47,685 bases of DNA, taken from NCBI RefSeq assembly GCF_030151385.1, contig NZ_JASLDS010000024.1, positions 1 to 47,685 of the forward strand, given 5' to 3'. The notes below the pieces were generated by a model. It saw only the letters and a list, made by a program, of their open reading frames with translations, was not told where the DNA came from and made no database searches. Positions 1 through 7,189 of this stretch are shown here, one piece after another. Source of the DNA: Soonwooa sp. (GTDB taxonomy: Bacteria; Bacteroidota; Bacteroidia; Flavobacteriales; Weeksellaceae). How positions within the stretch are numbered: the stretch's first letter is position 1; every line of letters starts with the position of its first letter. The position numbers were made by a program, and so were the translations under genes.

Positions 1-65
1 GATTTTGTTGCTTTGAAAAGCATTCCAGCAATAATGCATACCGCAATCAAAACAAAATTTACCAT
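1..65 (-). CDS. AEC-family (auxin efflux carrier-like) transporter, N-terminal fragment
   Basis: The window opens inside a gene read leftwards. From an ATG at 63-65 the frame gives 21 residues beginning MVNFVLIAVCIIAGMLFKAT, a hydrophobic first membrane helix followed by basic residues. The sequence resembles the start of Bacteroidetes AEC-family permeases (10-TM secondary carriers). Only the first helix is visible, so this rests on a short resemblance; another polytopic membrane protein is possible. The rest of the gene lies outside the window. Confidence 0.5.
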   Translation of the reverse strand, partial: MVNFVLIAVCIIAGMLFKATK

Positions 66-190
66 TTTCTGAACTGAGTTTTAAGATTTGAAGTTGCAAA
101 GTTACAATGCCTGAAAAAACTAGAAAAAAGTCTTTACAAATAATTGAAAAAATGTGTCGAAAGTCAGGTTTTAGAGGCTGGAATCAAAAG

Positions 191-232
191 AATAAAGAAT
201 AAAGAATAAAGAATAAAGAATAAAGAATAAAG
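191..232. repeat. Heptanucleotide tandem repeat (AATAAAG)x6
   Basis: Six exact head-to-tail copies of AATAAAG occupy 191-232. They are followed by a long purine-rich stretch to about 330 in which words such as GAATCAAGAAACAA recur imperfectly. The tract lies in non-coding DNA between divergent genes. Pure heptamer tracts can change copy number by replication slippage. Confidence 0.9.
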
Positions 233-358
233 AGCCGCAAACCAAGAGCAAGGTATCAGGAGCCGAGAACCGAGAATCAAGAAACAAGAATCAAGAAACA
301 AGAATCGAGAATCAAGAGTAGAGAACCCAAAAGTTAATTTTAGTGGTTTAATTAATAA

Positions 359-391
359 TTCATAACCTAAGATTTTTTGCTAGGTTATGAA
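359..391. repeat. 11-bp perfect inverted repeat
   Basis: Arms TTCATAACCTA (359-369) and TAGGTTATGAA (381-391) are perfectly complementary around an 11-nt T-rich loop. A T-run follows only after about nine bases on the plus strand, so it is not a clean intrinsic terminator. It could be a decayed terminator or a protein-binding site. Confidence 0.5.
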
Positions 392-690
392 TGAGACTTT
401 CTTTTTTTGGGGGCATTGACTACGCCGAATTTTTGATTTCCAACGCAGGAGGAATCTCTGTAATACAAAATCTCAAATTGACAGTGGGGTAGCATCATTA
501 TACTTTTAAATGGAAGTTTTGTAAGCGTTGCTTTTTCTCCAAATATTTTCGTCAAACTTAAAACATAGCTCTAGGGTTTTGAAAGCTGATTTTTTCTAAA
601 GTATTCTGTAACATTTCAGGAAAGTTTAGACTAATTTTATAGATTCAAAAAAAATTAATAAAAAAGGAGAACCTTTCTACGGATGAGAAA

Positions 691-786
691 TCCCTAGCCA
701 CGATGGAAGCGGCATCCTTTTTTGGTGACTTCGGCTCCGCTCAGTGACCAAAAAAGATATAGCGGACAGCGTGATAAAGCTCCTAA
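691..786 (+). repeat. Structured intergenic element with central hairpin (element A)
   Basis: A left block (691-717, containing GGAAGCGGCATCC) and a right block (756-786, beginning GATATAGCGGACAGC) flank an imperfect hairpin: TTTTTTGGTGACT (718-730) pairs with AGTGACCAAAAAA (743-755) with one mismatch. I recall similar flank words in intergenic regions of other Chryseobacterium and Flavobacterium genomes with a different hairpin between them, but only one copy is present here. It ends about 12 bases before the ABC ATPase ATG and so would lie in that gene's 5' leader. Confidence 0.5.
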
Positions 787-797
787 AAAATAAAATT

Positions 798-1706
798 ATG
801 CTAAGAGCAGAACACATTAAAAAAACTTACAACGCCGGAAAAAAAGTTGCTTTGCAAGATTTCAGCATCAACGTTCCTACTGCAAGTATTTATGGACTTT
901 TGGGTCCTAATGGCGCCGGAAAAACCTCCTTTATCCGTATCATTAACCAAATTACGCAACCTGACGAAGGTCAAGTTTGGATCAACGATCAACCGCTTAA
1001 TCCCGAGCACATCAAACAAATTGGCTATATGCCCGAAGAGCGCGGACTTTATAAAAATATGACGGTTGGCGACCAACTTCTTTATTTTGGCGAGTTGAAA
1101 GGGATGACGCGTCAAGATGCGCTAGAACAAGCGAAATATTGGTTTGCGCAGTTGGAAATCGACCAATGGTGGAAGAAAAAATTAAGCGAATTATCGAAAG
1201 GTATGGCACAGAAAATTCAGTTTGTGGTAACGGTTTTGCACCGCCCAAAATTGTTGATTTTGGATGAGCCTTTTTCTGGTTTTGACCCTGTTAACGCCAA
1301 TCTTATTAAAGACCAAATCCTAAAACTAAAAGAAAACGGCACTACGATTATTCTATCGACACACCGCATGGAAAGTGTTGAAGAGATGTGCGATTATGTT
1401 GCGCTAATCAACAATTCTCGCAAAGTCTTGGACGGAAAAGTTTTTGATGTTAGAGAGCAGTTCAAACAAAATATTTTTGCCGTGACTTTATCAGATTTCG
1501 ACAATTCGAAATTCGAAAACTTCCGCAATCTGCATCAGTTGCAAGATGTTAAAGAAGAAAATGCTTTGGTATCTTTTGATTTTGAAAACGTTGAAAACAG
1601 AAATCTTTTGCTTCAGGATTTGATGAACATTGGAAACGTGAGAAGCTTCAACGAAAAAATACCGAGCATGAACGAAGTTTTCATCAACGCTGTGAAGTCT
1701 AACTAA
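798..1706 (+). CDS. ABC transporter ATP-binding protein (ABC-2/NatA-like exporter)
   Basis: 302-residue cytoplasmic ATPase that would energise export by the permease encoded 23 bp downstream. Visible motifs are Walker A GPNGAGKT (residues 36-43), the ABC signature LSKGMAQK, Walker B LLILDEP and the H-loop in STHRME. The C-terminal ~80 residues match the extra domain (DUF4162-like) of NatA/EcsA-type ATPases. The ATG at 798 was chosen because the protein then begins directly at the conserved beta strand (MLRAEHIKKTYNAG); an upstream GTG at 744 would translate part of element A. The substrate is unknown; family members export Na+, peptides or drugs. Confidence 0.93.
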   Translation: MLRAEHIKKTYNAGKKVALQDFSINVPTASIYGLLGPNGAGKTSFIRIINQITQPDEGQVWINDQPLNPEHIKQIGYMPEERGLYKNMTVGDQLLYFGELKGMTRQDALEQAKYWFAQLEIDQWWKKKLSELSKGMAQKIQFVVTVLHRPKLLILDEPFSGFDPVNANLIKDQILKLKENGTTIILSTHRMESVEEMCDYVALINNSRKVLDGKVFDVREQFKQNIFAVTLSDFDNSKFENFRNLHQLQDVKEENALVSFDFENVENRNLLLQDLMNIGNVRSFNEKIPSMNEVFINAVKSN

Positions 1707-1729
1707 TCTGCACTAATTTTTTGACAACA

Positions 1730-3043
1730 ATGAAAAACATTATACTTATCACCAAAAGAGAATACTTGACGCAGGTTAAGAAAAAATCTTTTATTATTCT
1801 TACGATTTTGGCGCCACTCCTAATGATTGGTTTTGGCGTTTTAGTCGCTTTTATGTTCAAGGCTAACAAGTCAGAATACCACTTTAACGTAATCGACAAA
1901 AGTGGCATTTTTACAAACCAGCTAAAATCAACTAAAGACATTACCTACACCATGGTGCCGAGCTCCACAGAAGCTGCTCTTACAGCGACGCTTAAAGATA
2001 TGGAAGGTATCGATGGACTTTTGATAATTCCAGAAGTTAAAGACAAAAATCTAAATGCTCTGGAATCTTCGACCAAGCTTTTGACGAACAAAAAAATCGG
2101 AATGGACACCAAAGCGTCCATTAATAGTGACCTAAGCGAAATTCTGAAAAAAGAAAAAATTAAAGAACTTGGACTTTCAGAAACCCAAATCGTTGACCTT
2201 AATTCTGGTTTTAAAATCACAACACAAAACATCGCTGAAAACAACAAACCTGACAACGACATGGCTTTCGGTATCAAAACTGGACTAAGCATGGTTTTGG
2301 TGTACGCCACTTTTATGTTCATCATCATCTATGGTGTTCGTGTGATGCGCAGCGTTTTGGAAGAAAAAAACAACCGCGTTGTCGAGATTATCATTTCGTC
2401 CGTTAAACCTTTCGAATTGATGATGGGAAAAATAATCGGGGTAACATTGGTCGCGTTGACGCAGTTCATCATTTGGATTGGGATGTTTGTCACATCGGCA
2501 TTGTTCCTTAACACAGGTTTTACTGCAATGCAAGGCAATGTACAGGGACAAGCTGGCGAAGCGATGGGCAAAATGGACATCCAACAGATTATCGGACAAG
2601 TTTCGCACACATTATTGGATATGAATTTCGGATTGATTATCGCCGTTTTCATCGTGTTTTTCCTTTGTGGATATATCTTCTACAGCTCGATGTACGCCGC
2701 AATTGGTTCGGCTGTTGACAACGAAACCGAAACACAACAATTTACTTTATTTGCGATAATGCCTTTGATGTTGGGTATGTACGGAAGTTTCACGATTTTC
2801 AACAATCCAGATGGACCTCTTGGATTTTGGTTATCGATTATTCCGTTCACGTCGCCTGTTGCGATGGTTGCAAGAATTCCGTTTGGCGTTCCAGCTTGGC
2901 AGATTTTATTGTCTATTTCATTGCTAATCGCCTCTACCCTTTTCATGGTTTTTGTCGCAGCAAAAATCTACAGAATCGGTATTTTGATGTATGGAAACAA
3001 AGCCACAGCCAAAGAACTTTGGAAATGGATTCGCACTAAATAA
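1730..3043 (+). CDS. ABC-2 type permease (NatB-like)
   Basis: 437-residue membrane partner of the upstream ATPase. It has the ABC-2 membrane_3 layout: one N-terminal helix (about residues 18-40) after a basic start, a long extracytoplasmic domain (about 45-175), then five or six helices from about residue 180 to 425 with the conserved EEKNNRVVEIIISSVKPFELM coupling region near the start of the helix bundle. ATG 1730 is preferred over a TTG at 1721 because it gives MKNIILITKREYLTQ, typical of this family. The two genes form an operon that ends at the large hairpin 3062-3108. Confidence 0.92.
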   Translation: MKNIILITKREYLTQVKKKSFIILTILAPLLMIGFGVLVAFMFKANKSEYHFNVIDKSGIFTNQLKSTKDITYTMVPSSTEAALTATLKDMEGIDGLLIIPEVKDKNLNALESSTKLLTNKKIGMDTKASINSDLSEILKKEKIKELGLSETQIVDLNSGFKITTQNIAENNKPDNDMAFGIKTGLSMVLVYATFMFIIIYGVRVMRSVLEEKNNRVVEIIISSVKPFELMMGKIIGVTLVALTQFIIWIGMFVTSALFLNTGFTAMQGNVQGQAGEAMGKMDIQQIIGQVSHTLLDMNFGLIIAVFIVFFLCGYIFYSSMYAAIGSAVDNETETQQFTLFAIMPLMLGMYGSFTIFNNPDGPLGFWLSIIPFTSPVAMVARIPFGVPAWQILLSISLLIASTLFMVFVAAKIYRIGILMYGNKATAKELWKWIRTK

Positions 3044-3045
3044 TA

Positions 3046-3210
3046 TTTTGGACGTGCCCTCAAAACACTACGGCGCGGACGACTTTGTCGTCCGCGCCGT
3101 AGTGTTTTTTCGGTCGGTCTTCGCGCAGTCGCTGTTTCTGATCTTCGCTCAGCGTCCATCACAGAAAACGAGCTCCAACAATGCGCTTCGCCCTCACGCA
3201 AAGACGTGAG
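3046..3210 (-). repeat. GC-rich structured repeat element, copy 1 (element B)
   Basis: Read on the minus strand this has three blocks shared with 11367-11527: a 32-nt identical block (3168-3199, containing GAAGCGCATTGTTGGAGCTC), a nearly identical 23-nt block (3112-3134, AGCGACTGCGCG core) and a short end block GGGCACG(T/C)CCAAAA (3046-3059). Between the blocks the two copies carry unrelated sequences that each can fold as hairpins. GC content is far above the surroundings. It lies between convergent genes. Confidence 0.85.
3062..3110 (+). terminator. 22-bp perfect hairpin terminator between convergent genes
   Basis: Arms 3062-3083 and 3087-3108 (core CACTACGGCGCGGACGAC) are perfectly complementary around a TTT loop and are followed by T residues on the plus strand; the minus strand also leaves through a TTTT. 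It should terminate the ABC operon and probably also prmA. It forms the second variable hairpin of element B copy 1. The length and GC-richness exceed ordinary terminators in this window. Confidence 0.8.
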
Positions 3211-3216
3211 AGTTGA

Positions 3217-4044
3217 CTATTTTTTCAAAAGAAGACTTACCCACTCTTCTCTTTGCAGTTGTCTTTCTAAAGTTAAATTCTGAGCTTTACAAACTTCCAA
3301 AATATCATCAACATCGAAGAAGCAAAGTCCTGACAATAATAATTCGCCGCCGTCATTCAAATCTTTAACATAAGTCGGAATATCAGAAATCAATATATTA
3401 CGATTGATATTTGCCAAGATAACATCAAATTTTTCTTTACCAAGATTCTCGGCAGTTCCTAATTCGATTTTCAAATCAACATTATTACGTTCTGCATTTT
3501 CGTTAGAATTTTCTACAGACCATTCGTCGATGTCGATTGCCAAAGTTTCGCCAGCACCTCGTTGCTTAGCAAAAATTGCCAACACCGAAGTTCCGCAACC
3601 CATATCCAAAACTTTTTTGTCTTTGAAATTCATATCATACATCTGCTGAATCATCAAATGCGTTGTCGCATGATGACCTGTACCGAAAGACATCTTCGGC
3701 TGAATAATAATTTCGTATGGTAAATTTTGACTTTCATGGAATTCTGCTCTTATCAATACTTTGTCATCAATATTAATTGGTGTAAAGTTTTTTTCCCATT
3801 CTTCATTCCAGTTGATGTTAGGCATTTGTCTGTATTCATAAGAAATTTCGACATCTGGCGAATTAAGAAGATTAAGCTCTTTCAGAGCTTCTTCACTGTA
3901 CAAATCCTCTTGGATATATGCCAAAATCCCGTCAAGCTCTTCGGTAAAACTATCGAATCCAATGCCGATAAGTTCTGCCATTAATATCTCGCTCCAAGGT
4001 TGTACTGGTTTTATTTTGAAAGTAAATTCTAAGTAAGAAGTCAT
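3217..4044 (-). CDS. prmA: Ribosomal protein L11 methyltransferase
   Basis: 275-residue SAM-dependent methyltransferase that trimethylates ribosomal protein L11. The SAM-binding motif I reads KVLDMGCGTSVLAIFAKQRGA near residues 140-160, preceded by the family's FGTGHHATTHLM segment; motif DVILANINRNIL is the NPPY-equivalent of PrmA. Length fits the Bacteroidetes PrmA form, with a short N-terminal substrate-recognition domain (residues 1 to about 115). The start at 4044 (MTSYLEFTFKIKP) matches the family. It converges with the ABC operon and shares the hairpin region 3062-3110. Confidence 0.95.
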   Translation of the reverse strand: MTSYLEFTFKIKPVQPWSEILMAELIGIGFDSFTEELDGILAYIQEDLYSEEALKELNLLNSPDVEISYEYRQMPNINWNEEWEKNFTPINIDDKVLIRAEFHESQNLPYEIIIQPKMSFGTGHHATTHLMIQQMYDMNFKDKKVLDMGCGTSVLAIFAKQRGAGETLAIDIDEWSVENSNENAERNNVDLKIELGTAENLGKEKFDVILANINRNILISDIPTYVKDLNDGGELLLSGLCFFDVDDILEVCKAQNLTLERQLQREEWVSLLLKK

Positions 4045-4159
4045 ATTTTAATTTTAATAATGCAAAAATAAGAATTATGCTTTTAAAATTTTGGATAGAC
4101 AAAGCTTTTTCCAAAGCACATTTTAATAATAAGATTCTCCCAAAATTTAACCTGAAACA

Positions 4160-4795
4160 TTATTTGTCTACAACAATAGTTTGTGCTGCAAAATCATGAC
4201 AACCTTTATGTTTATCATTAAAAAACACAATAATATTCACAATTGGAATCATTTTAACAAATGCTCTAATAAAATATTGAAACACAGAAACTTCTCCATC
4301 AGAATCAGAAACAATCTTTATTTTGCAAATTTTCTTGCCAACTGTACCTTTTAGAAGCCACTCCATCAAAAAGAAATACAAAAACCAAATGGGCAAAAAT
4401 GTCAAAATAAAATTCTTTGGCAAATAGTCTTTCAACGAACTCGCCAACATGGCTAACGGAAAATTAAGCAGAACCAACAAAACCGAATCTATAAAGAAAC
4501 TTCCAATTCTTGCGCCAAAAGAACTAATTGTTTCCGACAATCCATCTGTTGCAAGAACTTGTGGCGTATATTCTGACGGCTCTAATATCGATTGCGGAAT
4601 ATAAGCTGTATGACAATATTTGCATTCCAGCGTATCTTGTAATTTATCAAGTGGAATAAGAGGTACAAAGAAAAGTGTAAAATATTTTCGATTTTCTCTA
4701 AGTTGATATTGCCTTTCGGTTTGACAACGAGGACAAAGGAAATTTCCAGTTTTTATAGTCCTTCCAACAGACTTTGTTCCAAATAATATTAGCAT
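4160..4795 (-). CDS. Zinc-ribbon plus RDD-domain membrane protein
   Basis: 211 residues. The N-terminal part has two CxxC pairs (CPRC near residue 22 and CKYCHTAY near residue 58) of a zinc-ribbon_15-like domain, with a hydrophobic FFVPLIPLD stretch between them. From about residue 90 an RDD domain follows: the Arg and Asp residues sit in GARIGSFFIDSV and the later helices are at about 125-150 and 180-195. RDD proteins are small integral membrane proteins, some proposed as Na+/H+ antiporters. Function here is unknown; the fusion suggests a metal-dependent cytoplasmic head on a membrane domain. Probably a single-gene unit. Confidence 0.75.
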   Translation of the reverse strand: MLILFGTKSVGRTIKTGNFLCPRCQTERQYQLRENRKYFTLFFVPLIPLDKLQDTLECKYCHTAYIPQSILEPSEYTPQVLATDGLSETISSFGARIGSFFIDSVLLVLLNFPLAMLASSLKDYLPKNFILTFLPIWFLYFFLMEWLLKGTVGKKICKIKIVSDSDGEVSVFQYFIRAFVKMIPIVNIIVFFNDKHKGCHDFAAQTIVVDK

Positions 4796-5049
4796 GCATT
4801 TTGTTTTTCTAAAAATAAATCAAAAAAGTTAAAACAACAGACACATTAACAAATAATAATTGAAAATTTTCTCATTTATCAATTTAAAACTAAAAACTAA
4901 AATTCTTTTTTTATTCACTGCTACAATAAAAACATCACTCAGATAATGAGATTCAATATTTCTTAACATTATAAAGCTTTTGGCAATCAATAAAACAGAT
5001 ATTCAATCAATTACCAACAATAACTCCACTACACTGATACTTTTTCTGC

Positions 5050-5057
5050 TATCTTTG
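5050..5057 (+). promoter_or_regulatory. Bacteroidetes-type -7 box (TATCTTTG)
   Basis: TATCTTTG matches the Bacteroidetes primary-sigma -7 consensus TAnnTTTG and ends 21 bases before the ATG at 5079. A matching -33 TTTG is not evident. Confidence 0.45.
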
Positions 5058-5078
5058 ATTTTATCAAAAAATAAATGA

Positions 5079-5897
5079 ATGTTGAAAAAGAATATTATTT
5101 TTTTAGTCGCTTTATTTTCGGTGACTACGATATTAGGTCAAACTAAAGAAGAGGTTTATGAGAAATATCTTAAAAAAGGTGCCTACAACCACTCTATTTA
5201 TCATCCTAAATATCAACAATATATAGATTCTGCATTAGCCATAAGACCAAATGATGCCTTTCTGTTACAGCAAAAAGCAATGCCTTTATTTAAAGAAAAA
5301 AAATATGAGCTAGGAATGCAGTACATGGACAAAGCCGTAGAAAATGATGACAAATATGATAAATACCTGTCTTATAGAGCGTTTATAAAATGTATTTTTC
5401 AGAAAAATTATAAAAGTGCCATTCAAGATTTTGACCTGTTAATTAGCCACTATTCTACTGGAATTATTATGGATCATACATTTTATTTTTATCGAGGATT
5501 ATCCAAACTTCAATTAAATCAGTTAGACGCTGCCGAAAAGGATATTCAATCCTCCATTGACTTTTCAAAAGCTAATAAATTTGACCCGCACTACTTCGAA
5601 TTATTTTACCTAGGCATCATTTATTTAGAAAAAGAAAACTATACCAAGGCAATGGAATATTTTGATCAAAGTTTGAAGTATTATCCTAAATATTCGGACA
5701 GTCAGTTTTACAAGGCAACATGTCTATATTTTCTAAATAAAAAACAAGAAGCATATAATCTTCTTTTAACTTCAAAAATTAATTTTGATAATGGCGACAC
5801 AATCACTGAAGACAATAAATTCTATGAAGAATATCCATATCAATTAAAGAATTGGATGTTGGATGGTTGGATTGAATCACTAAAAAAACAAATTTAA
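5079..5897 (+). CDS. Secreted TPR-repeat protein
   Basis: 272 residues. The first 20 residues (MLKKNIIFLVALFSVTTILG, then Q) form a signal peptide. The remainder is almost all helical with TPR-like units: AFLLQQKAMPLFKEKKYELG, a unit around YLSYRAFIKCIFQKNYKSA, one around FYFYRGLSKLQLNQLDAAE, and LFYLGIIYLEKENYTKAMEY. TPRs mediate protein-protein contacts; no catalytic domain is seen. The gene is preceded by a good -7 box and followed after 30 bp by another secreted-protein gene, so the two may be co-transcribed. Confidence 0.75.
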   Translation: MLKKNIIFLVALFSVTTILGQTKEEVYEKYLKKGAYNHSIYHPKYQQYIDSALAIRPNDAFLLQQKAMPLFKEKKYELGMQYMDKAVENDDKYDKYLSYRAFIKCIFQKNYKSAIQDFDLLISHYSTGIIMDHTFYFYRGLSKLQLNQLDAAEKDIQSSIDFSKANKFDPHYFELFYLGIIYLEKENYTKAMEYFDQSLKYYPKYSDSQFYKATCLYFLNKKQEAYNLLLTSKINFDNGDTITEDNKFYEEYPYQLKNWMLDGWIESLKKQI

Positions 5898-5927
5898 ACA
5901 GCTTTTCAAAACGACTAATTTTTAAAA

Positions 5928-7055
5928 ATGAGAAAACAACTATATATTCTTGCGCTTTTCTGTTTCACACTACAAGCAAATGCTCAGACTTATTCAACCA
6001 ATTTTAATGTTAATCTGGAAAACGCGGAGGTAAGCAAAGTAAATGAAATTTGGAAAGCCAATCTCAAAACAAATTCAAAAGAATATTGGGATTCAAGCGA
6101 AATAAAAAATCTCAAAAACTTTAACATTCTCGATATGTCAGGAATTATCAATCCCTCTCTAATGAATTGGAACTTCGACAATCGAGTTTTAAGCATTAAT
6201 CCTATTTCTGAAAACAAGTACTTGATAAAATCATTATTCGAAACCGAAAATCGAGAGATTTTTGCCATCACAAATGTCATTGCAAAAAAGACTAATGACG
6301 GCATAAAATTATCCAATTTCATATTTGAGTACACTAAAGATTGGAAAATCACCGAGACAAAAAATTTTAAATACATCTATCCATCAACCTATAATTTTAG
6401 TTTTGAAAGAGCAACAGAAGCCGAAGACTTCTATATAAATCTTTGCAAAACTTTCGAAATTAAGCCAGAAAAGCTCACTTATTTTATTGCCGAAAACTGC
6501 GATAATATTTATGATATGATAGGCTACGACTATATTTTCAGCAAGGGAACTTCTGAAGAATGTGGCTATTTTGAAAGTAAAAACAACTTTATATATGCGA
6601 CACAAAAATCAGGAGAAAACCATTACCACGAAATTACCCATTTCATAAACGAGTTTTATCCCAACGCAAACGAATTATTGTTAACAGGTATTTCTGCGTA
6701 CATTTCTAAAGATAAAGCGCATTTTGGAAAGCCCTTAATCTATCATACAAAACGAGTAAATGAATATCTGAAAAAGAATAAAGAAATCAATCTGTCAAAA
6801 CCCTTTGATTTTTACAGTCTGGATAACGCAACAAATCCACAATATGTAATCGGAGCTATTCTCTGTGATTTAATTTTAGAAAAAGGAGGAAAGAAACTCT
6901 TAATAAATGCATTTAATAATACGAAAACCGACGAAGATTTAATTAAGTTTTTAGACAAAAATATTATCACGAAAAATGAAAATCTTAATCAAAAAATTAG
7001 AAAAACAATTGACCAAATCTCAAACAAAAATAACTTTCCAAATTTTTTAGAATAA
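5928..7055 (+). CDS. Secreted protein with metallopeptidase-like HEITH motif
   Basis: 375 residues with a clear signal peptide (MRKQLYILALFCFTLQANAQ). Residues 234-238 are HEITH, matching the HExxH zinc motif, followed by FINEFYPNANELLLTGISAY. In gluzincin peptidases of this layout a glutamate usually sits in the downstream segment (EGLAEY-like); here that position appears to be Thr253, although Glu242 and Glu249 are nearby. It may be an active peptidase with shifted ligands or a degenerate one. The N-terminal half (20-150) has no recognised family. It lies 30 bp after the TPR gene. Confidence 0.65.
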   Translation: MRKQLYILALFCFTLQANAQTYSTNFNVNLENAEVSKVNEIWKANLKTNSKEYWDSSEIKNLKNFNILDMSGIINPSLMNWNFDNRVLSINPISENKYLIKSLFETENREIFAITNVIAKKTNDGIKLSNFIFEYTKDWKITETKNFKYIYPSTYNFSFERATEAEDFYINLCKTFEIKPEKLTYFIAENCDNIYDMIGYDYIFSKGTSEECGYFESKNNFIYATQKSGENHYHEITHFINEFYPNANELLLTGISAYISKDKAHFGKPLIYHTKRVNEYLKKNKEINLSKPFDFYSLDNATNPQYVIGAILCDLILEKGGKKLLINAFNNTKTDEDLIKFLDKNIITKNENLNQKIRKTIDQISNKNNFPNFLE

Positions 7056-7136
7056 CGGAAAAACACTTCACAATCTTGTCTTGCTTAAATGATATCTGAT
7101 ATTTTAATATTTTTTTTGCTTCTATTTTAAATAAAA

Positions 7137-7169
7137 AAAGGAGCTTAGACCTCAAATCTAAACTCCTTT
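7137..7169 (-). terminator. Intrinsic terminator of the gamma-glutamyltransferase gene
   Basis: AAAGGAG-TTAGA pairs with TCTAA-CTCCTTT (7137-7149 with 7157-7169) around a 7-nt loop. On the minus strand the stem is followed by a long T-run, so it terminates the leftward gene ending at 7190. Confidence 0.75.
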
Positions 7170-7189
7170 CAAAAAATATTTTTAAAAAA

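Larger units (their letters stand above)
66..797. other. 730-bp repeat-rich intergenic region
   Basis: No convincing gene is present between the leftward transporter start and the ABC ATPase. It contains six tandem AATAAAG units (191-232), a purine-rich degenerate stretch (about 233-330), an 11-bp inverted repeat with arms TTCATAACCTA and TAGGTTATGAA (359-391), and a structured repeat-like element at 691-786 just ahead of the ATPase. The short reading frames here have no family resemblance and were not called. Promoters for the two divergent genes should lie here, but no clear TAnnTTTG box was identified. Confidence 0.6.

Noticed and set aside
191..330. CRISPR-like repeat array
   Set aside because: The units are 7-nt head-to-tail copies with no spacers, and no cas genes are present.
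744..797. Upstream GTG start for the ABC ATPase
   Set aside because: It would translate the right half of element A; the family N terminus begins at ATG 798.
2968..3209. Short reading frames through the GC-rich region on both strands
   Set aside because: They are produced by element B copy 1 and have arginine/serine-rich composition with no family resemblance.
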